Source: Chryseobacterium paludis
Lineage (GTDB): Bacteria; Bacteroidota; Bacteroidia; Flavobacteriales; Weeksellaceae
DNA: 64,000 nucleotides
Assembly: GCF_025403485.1 (NCBI RefSeq)
Contig: NZ_CP099966.1
Span: 4,400,501 to 4,464,500 of the forward strand
Direction: 5' to 3'
A program made the translations under genes and the position numbers. Positions 8,674 to 17,200 of the stretch are shown piece by piece. Position 1 is the first letter of the stretch. Each line of letters opens with the position of its first letter. The notes beneath the pieces are model-generated. The model was given only the letters and a program-made list of their open reading frames with translations, had not been told where the DNA came from and did no database searches.

Positions 8674-9157
8674 ATTTTTCCATCTGTTCTTTAAGGGTTT
8701 TCTTTAATCTGTTCATCTTCACACGTGCATTTACCTCAGTTATCCCGAGGTTTTCTGCGATATCCTTATAAGGCAAATCATCCAAATACATCATTACTAT
8801 AGCTCTCTCTACATTAGGCAGTGTTTTAATTACTGTATATAAAAGAGAGATCTGTTGCTGTTTTTCATCATCATCTTCTATAAAATCTTTATGATTGATG
8901 TCAAGCTCGTTCGTAGGTAAACTTTTGCTTTTTTTTCTGAAAAGAGTAATGGCTGTATTAAGGGCTACACGATACATCCATGTAGAAATTTTCGAGTTTC
9001 CTTTAAAGGAATCGTAGCTTCTCCAAAGCTGTAATACAATTTCCTGAAATAGATCCTCTTCATCTTCCAGCGAGTTGGTATAAAGACGCGAAACTTTAAT
9101 AATCAATCCTTGATTATCTTTTATAAGTTGGGCAAATTCTTTTTCTCTGGAAATCAA
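8666..9157 (-). CDS. ECF-type RNA polymerase sigma factor
   Basis: The 163-residue protein has the two-domain ECF layout. Region 2 spans about residues 20-80 (EDEEDLFQEIVLQLWRSYD, then ISTWMYRVALN for -10 recognition) and region 4 spans about 105-160, with the helix-turn-helix LPYKDIAENLGITEVNARVKM. It should redirect RNA polymerase to a stress or envelope regulon. The next gene overlaps it by 8 bases and encodes a membrane protein that may restrain it. Confidence 0.9.
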   Translation of the reverse strand: MISREKEFAQLIKDNQGLIIKVSRLYTNSLEDEEDLFQEIVLQLWRSYDSFKGNSKISTWMYRVALNTAITLFRKKSKSLPTNELDINHKDFIEDDDEKQQQISLLYTVIKTLPNVERAIVMMYLDDLPYKDIAENLGITEVNARVKMNRLKKTLKEQMEKYA

Positions 9158-9344
9158 AATAGATGTTTAATCGCACGAAGATAGTAATAATGTGTTAATT
9201 TGAGAATTCAAATAGAAAATGTTTATAATTATTTATGTGTTTTGGATTAAAACTAAATATTAGCCTTACAGTCATCATATTGAACACATTCCCGTAGTAT
9301 AAAAATTACTTATTTTCAAATTACCACATTTTCAAATTAACACC

Positions 9345-9352
9345 TATCTTTG
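9345..9352 (+). promoter_or_regulatory. -7 element of rnpB
   Basis: TATCTTTG is a perfect match to TAnnTTTG and lies 5 bases before the inferred 5' end of the RNase P RNA, the spacing expected for a stable RNA promoter. Confidence 0.75.
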
Positions 9353-9356
9353 CACC

Positions 9357-9679
9357 CACGAGAAAGTCGGCTTGTTGATCTTTGTTTCGACAGAGGTAGG
9401 AAAGTCCGGACACCATAGAGCAGCAAAGCGGATAACATCCGTCACCCGTGAGGGTAGGACAAGTGCAACAGAAAGCAAGTACAGTTCGGCTGTAGTGAAA
9501 CCAGGTAAACTCTTTGCGGTGCAATGATAAGTATATCGGTTCTTTTCAGAAATGAGAATAGGAGTTGCTCGCTCTGAAAGCCGAGGGGTAATCAGCAAAA
9601 GTTTTGCAGCAATGTAAGACGCAGATAAATAACAGGCACTTCTTTGAAGTACAAAATCCGGCTTATAGATTTTCTCGTG
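9357..9679 (+). ncRNA. rnpB: RNase P RNA
   Basis: This stretch has the conserved cores of bacterial RNase P RNA: GAGGTAGGAAAGTCCGGACA near 9390-9409, the ACAGAAA segment near 9470, GGTAAACTC near 9505 and, at the 3' end, AATCCGGCTTATAGATTTTC. The ends CACGAGAAA (from 9357) and TTTCTCGTG (to 9679) pair to form helix P1, and a T-run follows at 9681-9688. The RNA removes 5' leaders from pre-tRNAs together with RnpA. The size of about 323 bases is normal. Ends are inferred from P1. Open frames crossing this region are chance. Confidence 0.95.
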
Positions 9680-9746
9680 ATTTTTTTTGTTTAGATTTTA
9701 AAATTACATTGCCACCATCCACTCCTAACTTCCATTACGATATTTT

Positions 9747-10616
9747 TTATTCCTTTTCTAAAATCTTTTTAGATTCTTCTAAAGCTTTTACATCTTTTTC
9801 AGAGGGTTGAGGATATTTGAGATCCATTTTTTCTAAGGTATCAATGATAATCTGAATAGCGGCTACTCTTGCAAACCACTTGTTATCTGCCGGAAGTACA
9901 TACCATGGTGCATACTCTTTTGAAGTTTCATTAATAGCTGTTTCATAAGCAGTCATATATTGATCAAATAATGCTCTTTCAGGAAGATCGGCAGATGAGA
10001 ACTTCCAGTTTTTTTCGGGTTCATTAATTCTGTCTAACAGTCTTTGTTTTTGTTCCTTTTTTGAAACATTCAGGAATATTTTGATAACTGTTGTTCCATT
10101 TTGAGAAAGATGCTTTTCAAAATTCCTTATACTTTCATATCTGTTTTCCCAGAATTTATTATCAAATTCTTTTACAGAATTCCATGTCTTTTCGCTAAGA
10201 TTATATTCGGGGTGTACTTTACAAACTAAAACACTTTCATAATGAGAGCGGTTGAAAATACCAATCATTCCTTTTTGAGGTAAAGCCAAGTATTGGCGCC
10301 ACAAAAAATCATGTGAGTATTCCTTTGAGCTGGGAGTTTTAAAGCTCGTCACATTGCATCCTTGTGGGTTTACTCCTCCAAAAACATGTTCAATTAAACT
10401 GTCTTTTCCTGCTGCATCCATTGCCTGCAGGATGACAAGAAGAGATTTACTCCCATCCGCATATAATTTTTCCTGAAGATTACGAAGTTTTTCTTTTTCT
10501 ATAGATAATAATGCCTGCCCCTCTTGTTTAGTAAGTGGTCCTTGATATTCTGTTGATGTTTTTTTGATAGAAAATTTTCCTTTTGTTTCAAAGTCATCCG
10601 AGAAATTGGTGTCCAT
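9747..10616 (-). CDS. Polyphosphate kinase 2 family protein
   Basis: The 289-residue protein has a Walker A motif MDAAGKDS at 66-73 and a Walker B-like GIFNRSHYE at 119-127, the pair diagnostic for PPK2, followed by the arginine-rich lid region. PPK2 enzymes move phosphate between polyphosphate and nucleotides, most often phosphorylating NMP or NDP at the expense of polyphosphate. The single PPK2 domain and the length fit the family; which nucleotide class it serves is uncertain. It is a soluble enzyme, apparently in its own transcription unit downstream of a terminator. Confidence 0.88.
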   Translation of the reverse strand: MDTNFSDDFETKGKFSIKKTSTEYQGPLTKQEGQALLSIEKEKLRNLQEKLYADGSKSLLVILQAMDAAGKDSLIEHVFGGVNPQGCNVTSFKTPSSKEYSHDFLWRQYLALPQKGMIGIFNRSHYESVLVCKVHPEYNLSEKTWNSVKEFDNKFWENRYESIRNFEKHLSQNGTTVIKIFLNVSKKEQKQRLLDRINEPEKNWKFSSADLPERALFDQYMTAYETAINETSKEYAPWYVLPADNKWFARVAAIQIIIDTLEKMDLKYPQPSEKDVKALEESKKILEKE

Positions 10617-10642
10617 AATTTGTTTATTTGAAATAAATGTAA

Positions 10643-10680
10643 TAAAAAAACCGTCTACATGTAGACGGTTTTTATTTTTT
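10643..10680 (-). terminator. Terminator after the DUF1573 gene
   Basis: ACCGTCTACATGTAGACGGT (10650-10669) is a perfect palindrome flanked by A-run on the left and T-run on the right, so it can terminate in both directions. Its placement suits the minus-strand gene ending at 10692. Confidence 0.85.
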
Positions 10681-10691
10681 CTGAGTAAAGC

Positions 10692-11165
10692 TTATTTTGC
10701 GATTGTTACTTTTTTAGCTTCCTTAGCAGCTTTTTTAGCAGCTTTAGCGTCTGCCGGAGTTTCTACTTTTGCCGGAGCAGCAGCAGTAACCTGAGGAGCG
10801 GTTCCTTGTACATCACCTTTAATGTAAATTACTGTTCTGCTGTTTGCAGGGTCATTAGAAAATACCTCGATCATTTTGTTGAATGGCGAAATAATAGTGG
10901 TGTTATATCCAACCTTGATTTTAGCAGATTTTCCCGGCATAATAGGATCTGTACTGAATTCTGGAGTTGTACATCCACAAGAAGGTTTTACATTAGAAAT
11001 AACCAAAGGCTTATCACCAGTGTTAGTTACTGTAAAAAATCTTGTACCATCAGAACCTGGCTTAATAACACCATAGTCAAAAGTAGTTTTATCAAAAGTG
11101 ATAGTCTGCGCAGATGCAATAGCAAATGTTCCAAATAGTGCAATTCCTGCAATTAATTTTTTCAT
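10692..11165 (-). CDS. DUF1573 secreted protein with Ala/Lys-rich tail
   Basis: I choose the ATG at 11165: it begins a signal peptide (MKKLIAGIALFGTFAIASAQ), and a candidate -7 box at 11208-11215 overlaps the more upstream ATG. The 157-residue product has one DUF1573 immunoglobulin-like domain (residues about 22-115) with the hallmark strings FDYGVIKPG and PSCGCTTPE. The last 40 residues are alanine- and lysine-rich and probably disordered. DUF1573 proteins are abundant periplasmic or surface proteins of Bacteroidota; the function is unknown. Confidence 0.85.
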   Translation of the reverse strand: MKKLIAGIALFGTFAIASAQTITFDKTTFDYGVIKPGSDGTRFFTVTNTGDKPLVISNVKPSCGCTTPEFSTDPIMPGKSAKIKVGYNTTIISPFNKMIEVFSNDPANSRTVIYIKGDVQGTAPQVTAAAPAKVETPADAKAAKKAAKEAKKVTIAK

Positions 11166-11207
11166 ATTCTTGAATGTTAATACGTTTGTTAGATAAATTT
11201 TGAGAAA

Positions 11208-11215
11208 CAAAGTTA
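11208..11215 (-). promoter_or_regulatory. -7 element of the DUF1573 gene
   Basis: The minus strand reads TAACTTTG, 42 bases before the chosen start at 11165. It overlaps the alternative upstream ATG at 11210, which argues against that start. Confidence 0.55.
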
Positions 11216-11257
11216 AAAATTATTTTAATTCATACTGAAAATATTTTTTCTTTAAGC

Positions 11258-11265
11258 TATTTTTG
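11258..11265 (+). promoter_or_regulatory. -7 element of valS
   Basis: TATTTTTG matches TAnnTTTG, 28 bases before the valS ATG, in the divergent spacer with the DUF1573 gene. No clear -33 TTG was found. Confidence 0.55.
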
Positions 11266-11293
11266 CAAATTGTAAGCTAAAGAAATAGAATTT

Positions 11294-13909
11294 ATGCAGA
11301 TTTCAGAAAAGTATAATCCACAGGAAACAGAACAAAAATGGTACAACTTCTGGTTGGAAAATAAATTTTTCCATTCAGAACCTAATGATAAGCCACCATA
11401 TACTATTGTAATTCCTCCGCCAAACGTTACGGGGATCTTACACATGGGTCATATGTTGAATAATACCATTCAGGATGTTCTGGTCCGCCGTGCAAGAATG
11501 CAGGGCTTTAATGCCTGCTGGGTCCCTGGAACAGATCATGCTTCGATTGCTACTGAAGCTAAAGTTGTTGCTAAATTGAAATCTGAAGGAATTAATAAAT
11601 CAGATATTACCCGCGAGGAGTTTTTAACACATGCATGGGAGTGGACCAACAAATATGGTGGGACTATTCTTGAGCAGTTAAAAAAATTAGGTTGTTCTTG
11701 TGATTGGGACAGAACCAGATTTACCATGGAGGACAAGCTTTCTGCACAGGTTATCAAAAGCTTTGTTGATCTTTATAATAAAGGTTTGATCTACAGAGGA
11801 TACAGAATGGTTAACTGGGATCCGGAGGCGAAAACGAATATTTCTGATGAAGAAGTAATATTCAAAGAACAAAACGGAAAATTATATTTCCTTAAATATA
11901 AAATTGAAGGCTCAGAAGAATTTCTTTCTGTAGCAACAACACGTCCTGAAACTATTTTTGGGGATACTGCCGTTTGTATCAATCCGAATGATGAAAGATA
12001 CGCTCATCTGAAAGGTAAGAATGTAATTGTACCAATCGTTAACAGAGTAGTTCCAATTATTGAAGATGAGTATGTAGATATCGAATTTGGTACAGGTGCA
12101 TTGAAAATTACGCCGGCTCATGATACCAATGACTACGAAATCGGACAAAAACATCAGTTAAAAATGATTGATGCTTTGGATGATGATGGAAATCTTAACG
12201 AGCATGGATTACATTATGCAGGGAAGAACAGATTTGAAGTTAGAAAACAAATCGCAAAAGAATTACAGGAAAATGACCTTTTGCTAAAAGCAGAAGATTA
12301 CGTAAATAAAGTGGGAACTTCCGAAAGAACAGGTGCTGTGATTGAACCTAAAATTTCTGTTCAGTGGTTCTTGAAAATGTCTGAACTTGCTCAGCCAGCA
12401 TTGGATGTGGTAATGGATGATGAGATCAAATTCTATCCTGAGAAGTTTAAAAATACTTATAAGCACTGGATGGAAAACATCCGTGATTGGAATATTTCCC
12501 GTCAGCTGTGGTGGGGACAACAGATTCCCGCTTATTATTATGGCACTGGAGACGAGGATTTCGTAGTTGCTGAAACAAAAGAAGAAGCTTTAGAGCTAGC
12601 AAAACAAAAAACAGGGAATCAAGAGCTGACAGCTGACAGCTTAACGCAGGATCAGGATGCTTTAGATACATGGTTCTCTTCTTGGCTATGGCCTATGTCT
12701 GTGTTTGATGGGCTATTGGATCCTGAAAATAAGGATATTCAATATTATTATCCTACCTCAGATCTGGTTACCGGTCCGGATATTATTTTCTTCTGGGTAG
12801 CCAGAATGATTATGGCAGGATTGGAATACAAAAAGACAGTTCCTTTCAAAAATGTTTATTTTACGGGTATTGTAAGGGATAAGCAAAGAAGAAAAATGTC
12901 AAAATCTCTTGGGAACTCACCGGATCCTTTAGAATTAATTGAAAAATATGGTGCTGATGGTGTTCGTGTAGGAGTATTATTAAGTTCTGCTGCAGGGAAT
13001 GATCTTCTTTTTGATGAAGATTTAATGCTTCAGGGAAGAAATTTCATGACGAAAATATGGAGCGCCTTCCGATTGATCAATATGTGGGATCATGAAGACA
13101 AGCCAGCTAATGAAGCCGAAACTAAGACTATAGAATGGTTTGAAAACAAGTTGAACAAAGTTATTGTTGAAATTAATGATCAGTTTGAAAAGTTCAGAAT
13201 CTCTGATGCTTTACATTTAATTTATAAATTAATTTGGGACGATTTCTGTGGTTGGTATCTGGAAGCGATAAAACCGAATTATGGGGAAGGTATTTCTAAA
13301 GAAGTTTATCTGAAAACAGTTGCTTTCTTTGAAGAACTAATGAAGCTTTTACATCCATTTATGCCGTTTCAATCAGAAGAAATATGGCAATTAATTTCTG
13401 AAAGAAGTATAGATGAAGCTTTGGTGGTTGCCCAACAAAAAAACGCAGGAGAATTTAATGAAACCATCATTAAAAACTTTGAAACAGCTCAGGAATTAAT
13501 TTCGGGAGTTAGAAACTATCGTCAGACAAAAGGGATCTCTCCTAAAGAAACGGCTGAAGTTTATACCAATGCAACTCATTTTGACAATGAAGCAGTAATT
13601 AAAAAACTGGCTAATATCTCAGAAATTCATTTTGGAGAAAAAACGGAGAAACCAAGCTTTACTTTCCTTGTTGGATCAACAGAGATTTCCATTCCATTAA
13701 GTGAAAACCTTGATCTTGGTGAAGAGAAAACGAAAACTGAAGAAGAAGTAAAATACTTAAAAGGGTTTTTAATTTCTGTTGAAAAGAAACTTTCGAATGA
13801 AAAGTTCGTAGCCAATGCTAAAGCTGAAGTGGTAGAAGCAGAACGCAAGAAGCAGAAAGATGCCCAGGATAAAATTGCAATTTTAGAAGAGAAGCTAAAG
13901 AGCTTATAG
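11294..13909 (+). CDS. valS: Valyl-tRNA synthetase
   Basis: The 871-residue class I synthetase has the HIGH-type motif HMGH at 50-53 within PPPNVTGILHMGH, a long editing (CP1) domain in the middle, KMSKS at 534-538, an anticodon-binding domain after it and the C-terminal coiled-coil arm (about 805-871, charged heptads such as EEKLKSL) typical of ValRS. It charges tRNA-Val and hydrolyses mischarged Thr-tRNA. The sequence NVTGILHMGH separates it from IleRS and LeuRS. Confidence 0.97.
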   Translation: MQISEKYNPQETEQKWYNFWLENKFFHSEPNDKPPYTIVIPPPNVTGILHMGHMLNNTIQDVLVRRARMQGFNACWVPGTDHASIATEAKVVAKLKSEGINKSDITREEFLTHAWEWTNKYGGTILEQLKKLGCSCDWDRTRFTMEDKLSAQVIKSFVDLYNKGLIYRGYRMVNWDPEAKTNISDEEVIFKEQNGKLYFLKYKIEGSEEFLSVATTRPETIFGDTAVCINPNDERYAHLKGKNVIVPIVNRVVPIIEDEYVDIEFGTGALKITPAHDTNDYEIGQKHQLKMIDALDDDGNLNEHGLHYAGKNRFEVRKQIAKELQENDLLLKAEDYVNKVGTSERTGAVIEPKISVQWFLKMSELAQPALDVVMDDEIKFYPEKFKNTYKHWMENIRDWNISRQLWWGQQIPAYYYGTGDEDFVVAETKEEALELAKQKTGNQELTADSLTQDQDALDTWFSSWLWPMSVFDGLLDPENKDIQYYYPTSDLVTGPDIIFFWVARMIMAGLEYKKTVPFKNVYFTGIVRDKQRRKMSKSLGNSPDPLELIEKYGADGVRVGVLLSSAAGNDLLFDEDLMLQGRNFMTKIWSAFRLINMWDHEDKPANEAETKTIEWFENKLNKVIVEINDQFEKFRISDALHLIYKLIWDDFCGWYLEAIKPNYGEGISKEVYLKTVAFFEELMKLLHPFMPFQSEEIWQLISERSIDEALVVAQQKNAGEFNETIIKNFETAQELISGVRNYRQTKGISPKETAEVYTNATHFDNEAVIKKLANISEIHFGEKTEKPSFTFLVGSTEISIPLSENLDLGEEKTKTEEEVKYLKGFLISVEKKLSNEKFVANAKAEVVEAERKKQKDAQDKIAILEEKLKSL

Positions 13910-13934
13910 ATCTTTAGGTACTATTATTGTTTTA

Positions 13935-13984
13935 TTTACTCTTTTCGGCTGAGTATAAATTTATACTCAGCCGAAAAGAGTAAA
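13935..13984. repeat. Perfect 24-bp inverted repeat between valS and the DUF4241 gene
   Basis: Arm 13935-13958 and arm 13961-13984 are perfect reverse complements separated by only two bases. The arm core is CTCTTTTCGGCTGAGTATAA. The flanks ATTG (13926-13929) and CAAT (13985-13988) can pair as well, after skipping five unpaired bases on the left. There is no T-run after either arm, so it is not a classical terminator, though it may stop valS transcripts or protect their 3' ends. It ends 14 bases before the next gene's ATG. Confidence 0.85.
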
Positions 13985-13998
13985 CAATTATAAAAGAA

Positions 13999-14634
13999 AT
14001 GACACACATAGAAAATATAAGAAAACTATTCTCAAGGGATTTTGTAGAAAGTCCTGTGCTGGAAAGTTTTGAAGTTGGAAAGATCTATCTTTCCAGTGGG
14101 AAATTAGTGGCTTGTGATCCTTTGATCACAAATGATATGCAACCTTTTTCTACAGAATTCCCAAAAGGGGATTTTTCTGTCTTATTACACAAAGAAAGAG
14201 AAAGCAATTGTGTGGCATATGCTGAAATCATTTTCAGTAATTCCGAAATCACGGAATGGAAATTAGCCACTACTGCCGGTCAAAATATAAAAGATCTTGC
14301 TGAAGAGGAAATTTTTGGTTATCCTGTGGAAAGTGGGATGGGGTGTTTTATGGATGTAGATACCCAGGAGAAACTTAATGATCTTGAAAAAAGATTATAC
14401 CATAGTAAAGGGGTTGATTTTATGGGGATCTATGAAGAGTTTTTTCATGAATATTTCTTTGATGAAAACGGAGCGATTGACCAATATGCCTTCTTAAAAC
14501 CTGCTGAAGAACATCCGGGAACTATTTTTGCTTTTGAGACAGGATATGGAGAAGGTTTCTATGCCAGCTATATCGCATATGATAAAAATAATGCTCCAGT
14601 AAAGGTAGTTACAGAATTTATTGAAATAAGTTAA
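13999..14634 (+). CDS. DUF4241 family protein
   Basis: The 211-residue soluble protein matches the DUF4241 pattern: an early GKIYLSSGKLVACDPL, then GDFSVLLHKE, a central GYPVESGMGCFMD and a C-terminal ETGYGEGFYASYIAYD. No catalytic role is known for the family. There is no signal peptide or membrane segment. Expression may be separate from valS because the large hairpin lies between them. Confidence 0.8.
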   Translation: MTHIENIRKLFSRDFVESPVLESFEVGKIYLSSGKLVACDPLITNDMQPFSTEFPKGDFSVLLHKERESNCVAYAEIIFSNSEITEWKLATTAGQNIKDLAEEEIFGYPVESGMGCFMDVDTQEKLNDLEKRLYHSKGVDFMGIYEEFFHEYFFDENGAIDQYAFLKPAEEHPGTIFAFETGYGEGFYASYIAYDKNNAPVKVVTEFIEIS

Positions 14635-14663
14635 TTATTCTTATATTAGTATTCCTATTTTTA

Positions 14664-14671
14664 TATTTTTG
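14664..14671 (+). promoter_or_regulatory. -7 element of the ribokinase-like gene
   Basis: TATTTTTG, 20 bases before the ATG at 14692, matches TAnnTTTG; no -33 TTG at normal spacing. Confidence 0.5.
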
Positions 14672-14691
14672 TATAAATCAATTTAAGCACA

Positions 14692-15585
14692 ATGAACTTC
14701 TCTTCAGTACAACCCAAAATTATAGTTGTTGGCAGCTCTTCTATCGACTTAGTCTTAGAAACTGAAAAGCTTCCAGCTCCTAACGATACTGTTTTAGCCA
14801 TTAATTCAGATAGTTATTTTGGAGGAAAAGGGGCAAATCAGGCGGTGGGAACTGCACGATTGGGGGCAAGTGTTTATTTTATAGGATGCGTAGGAATGGA
14901 TCCTCTGGGACAGCAGATCATGCGAAATCTTGTAAACGAGAATGTAAATGTTGGATTTGTTGCAGAAACGGATAGAGAAGCAACAGGAACTGCTTATGTA
15001 ACGACATCTGAAGGTAATGCTGCAATCGTAGTGGTACCAGCTGCCAATAAACTTTTAAGTACAAAACATGTTGAGGATGCTGATCGATATTTTCAGACAG
15101 TTGATCTTATTCTAGTACAGCTTGAGGTTTCCTTAGAAGTGGTGGAGTATACCATAAAAAAAGCTAAGAAATACGGAAAAAAAGTTGGTCTTTACGCGTC
15201 ACCAGCAATGAAGGTAAGCGAAGAGATCTTAGAAAATGTAGACTTTGTAGTTGCAAAAAGCAGTGAATTGTATATCGTTTTTGGTGAAGAACAAAAGGAG
15301 CAGGTTCTTGAAAAATACTTAAATAAAGTTTTTGTAAGAGACGATACCAATTCCACCATTTATTTTGATGGTACAGAAATGAAATACTTTAGAAATCATA
15401 ATGACAACAAAACGGCACACAAAATGGGAATGGGAGATGCATTTACCTCTGGATTTGCCATTGCTTTATGTCATAACAATTCCATAGAGGAATGTGTAAA
15501 GTTCGGTAATGAAGTTTCTTTAAGAGTTTCTACTATGCAAGGATCACAGACGGGATTACCAAGAATGTCAGATTACTTTGCTTAA
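14692..15585 (+). CDS. Ribokinase-like PfkB carbohydrate kinase
   Basis: The 297-residue protein has PfkB signature 1 as GGKGANQA at residues 44-51, which is the ribokinase form, and signature 2 as GMGDAFTSGF at 246-255 with catalytic base D249. Ribokinase phosphorylates D-ribose at O5 with ATP. In most family members the anion hole reads (T)GAGD or AAGD; here it is GMGD with the preceding residues HKM, so substrate preference may differ. No transporter or ribose regulator is nearby. Call the fold with confidence, the substrate less so. Confidence 0.8.
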   Translation: MNFSSVQPKIIVVGSSSIDLVLETEKLPAPNDTVLAINSDSYFGGKGANQAVGTARLGASVYFIGCVGMDPLGQQIMRNLVNENVNVGFVAETDREATGTAYVTTSEGNAAIVVVPAANKLLSTKHVEDADRYFQTVDLILVQLEVSLEVVEYTIKKAKKYGKKVGLYASPAMKVSEEILENVDFVVAKSSELYIVFGEEQKEQVLEKYLNKVFVRDDTNSTIYFDGTEMKYFRNHNDNKTAHKMGMGDAFTSGFAIALCHNNSIEECVKFGNEVSLRVSTMQGSQTGLPRMSDYFA

Positions 15586-15642
15586 AGCTATTTACTACAT
15601 ATCGAAAGTATATCAATTAACATATAGATGAACAGTAAAATT

Positions 15643-15667
15643 TCCACTTTTGAGTGGATTTTTTTCT
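15643..15667 (+). terminator. Short terminator after the ribokinase-like gene
   Basis: TCCACT (15643-15648) and AGTGGA (15653-15658) form a 6-bp stem with loop TTTG, followed by a T-run. It ends 9 bases before the next ATG, so the next gene would need its own promoter nearby or read-through. Confidence 0.65.
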
Positions 15668-15675
15668 TTTAAAAT

Positions 15676-16524
15676 ATGGAAAAGCTAGTTCTTACAACAA
15701 CAGATCATATCTCTATTGTAGCACACCTTTTTATGCCAGAGAATAGTAATGAAAAATTGTTACTGATCAATTCTGCGACGGGTGTAAAACAACATGTTTA
15801 CTTTTCTTTTGCAAAATATTTTTCTGAAAAAGGCTTTACGGTAATCACATATGATTACCGTGGAATCGGACTTTCAAAACCTGATCATATGAAAGGGTTC
15901 AACGCATCCATGCGTATCTGGGGAACTGAAGATTATAAAACAGTAACGACGTATATCAGAACACGCTTTGCAAAATATGAGAAATTTTGTCTTGGACATT
16001 CTGTAGGTGCATTGATCCTTGGAATGAATAAAGATTCTGAAATTTTTAAAGAACTGTTTTTTGTCGGGACTCAAAATGCTTTCGTCGGTAACTTAAAATT
16101 TAAAACCAAAATAGAAGCTTATCTGGGCTTTGGGATCGCACAGCCACTGGCTACACAGCTGTTGGGTTATTTTCCAGCACATTGGTTTGGTTTAGGAGAA
16201 AGTCTCCCTAAAAATTGTGCTTATGACTGGAGAACCTTAATTTTGAATAAAAAATCAACCAACGGTTTGTTGGAAAAAATTGATGATTATTCTAAGAAAT
16301 TAACGCAGAAAGTTTTTGTGATCTGGGCAGAGGATGATGTTTGGCTTACGGATAAAGGAGTAAAGAGTTTATTGAACGATACTTATCCTAACCTCAGCCC
16401 AACATATAGGCTTGTACGGGCATCCGAATCAGAAAAAGGAGAAATAGGCCACGTTAATTTTTTTAGAAACTATAACAAGAAGCTTTGGAATATTATTTTA
16501 AATGAATTAATAAAGAATGAGTAA
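15676..16524 (+). CDS. Alpha/beta hydrolase
   Basis: The 282-residue protein has the alpha/beta-hydrolase fold marks: YDYRGIGLS (59-67, oxyanion region), the nucleophile elbow GHSVG at 107-111 with Ser109, an acid candidate in VIWAEDDVW and the catalytic His in EIGHVNFF near residue 259. It has no signal peptide. The substrate is unknown; the layout is like serine aminopeptidase S33/lysophospholipase-type hydrolases. The last 8 bases overlap the next gene, an HD phosphohydrolase, so the two are co-translated. Confidence 0.75.
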   Translation: MEKLVLTTTDHISIVAHLFMPENSNEKLLLINSATGVKQHVYFSFAKYFSEKGFTVITYDYRGIGLSKPDHMKGFNASMRIWGTEDYKTVTTYIRTRFAKYEKFCLGHSVGALILGMNKDSEIFKELFFVGTQNAFVGNLKFKTKIEAYLGFGIAQPLATQLLGYFPAHWFGLGESLPKNCAYDWRTLILNKKSTNGLLEKIDDYSKKLTQKVFVIWAEDDVWLTDKGVKSLLNDTYPNLSPTYRLVRASESEKGEIGHVNFFRNYNKKLWNIILNELIKNE

Positions 16525-17161
16525 TACAATTGAAAACACAATAGTGTTTGTAAAAGAAAAGTTAGAAGGTGCAGAAGCCGGACACGATTGGTTTCATATT
16601 GAAAGGGTGTGGAAGCTTTCAAAAAAGATCGCAGAAAGTGAAAATTGTAATGATGAGGTTGTAGAATTGGCAGCATTACTTCATGATATTGCTGATCCTA
16701 AATTTCATAATGGTGATGAGACTATTGCTTTAAAAGTTTCACGCGAATTTTTAGAAAGTGAGAATGTTTCAGAAGATATCATAGGGCAGGTTTTATTTAT
16801 TATTAAAAATATTTCGTTTAAAAATAGAGGTGAAGCACCAAAGGATCTTCCGATTGAGCTGAAAATTGTTCAGGATGCAGATCGACTGGATGCTATTGGA
16901 GCGATAGGCATTGCAAGAACATTTAATTTCGGAGGCTTTAAGAATAATTTAATGTACCATCCCGATATCGAGCCGAAACTGAATATGTCCAAAGAAGAAT
17001 ACAAAAAATCCAACGGAACAACGATCAATCATTTTTATGAGAAATTATTGCTTTTAAAAGATCTCATGAATACTGAAAAAGGAAAAGAACTTGCTCAGGA
17101 AAGGCATGATGTCATGCTGAAATTTCTGGATCAATTCTATAAAGAATGGAATGTTGATTAA
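16517..17161 (+). CDS. HD-domain phosphohydrolase
   Basis: The 214-residue protein contains the metal-binding HD motif: H23-D24 and H27 in GHDWFHIERV, H56-D57 in ALLHDIAD and a distal aspartate in QDADRLDAIGA near residue 118. It matches the YedJ-like group of soluble HD hydrolases that act on phosphate esters, possibly nucleotides. Its start overlaps the end of the alpha/beta hydrolase by 8 bases. Confidence 0.85.
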   Translation: MSNTIENTIVFVKEKLEGAEAGHDWFHIERVWKLSKKIAESENCNDEVVELAALLHDIADPKFHNGDETIALKVSREFLESENVSEDIIGQVLFIIKNISFKNRGEAPKDLPIELKIVQDADRLDAIGAIGIARTFNFGGFKNNLMYHPDIEPKLNMSKEEYKKSNGTTINHFYEKLLLLKDLMNTEKGKELAQERHDVMLKFLDQFYKEWNVD

Positions 17162-17188
17162 CATTCCTTCTGAAAATTCTTAAAACAG

Positions 17189-17196
17189 TATATTTG
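17189..17196 (+). promoter_or_regulatory. Candidate -7 element close to a start codon
   Basis: TATATTTG matches TAnnTTTG and ends only 4 bases before the ATG at 17201. If used, transcription would begin at or near that ATG, giving a leaderless message. Confidence 0.4.
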
Positions 17197-17200
17197 CAAT

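Noticed and set aside
9321..9810. Open frames on both strands over 9321-9810
   Set aside because: They cross the RNase P RNA gene and its flanks; the RNA signature explains the sequence.
10564..11138. Plus-strand frames opposite the DUF1573 and PPK2 genes
   Set aside because: Antisense shadows of real coding regions, low complexity where they cross the Ala/Lys tail.
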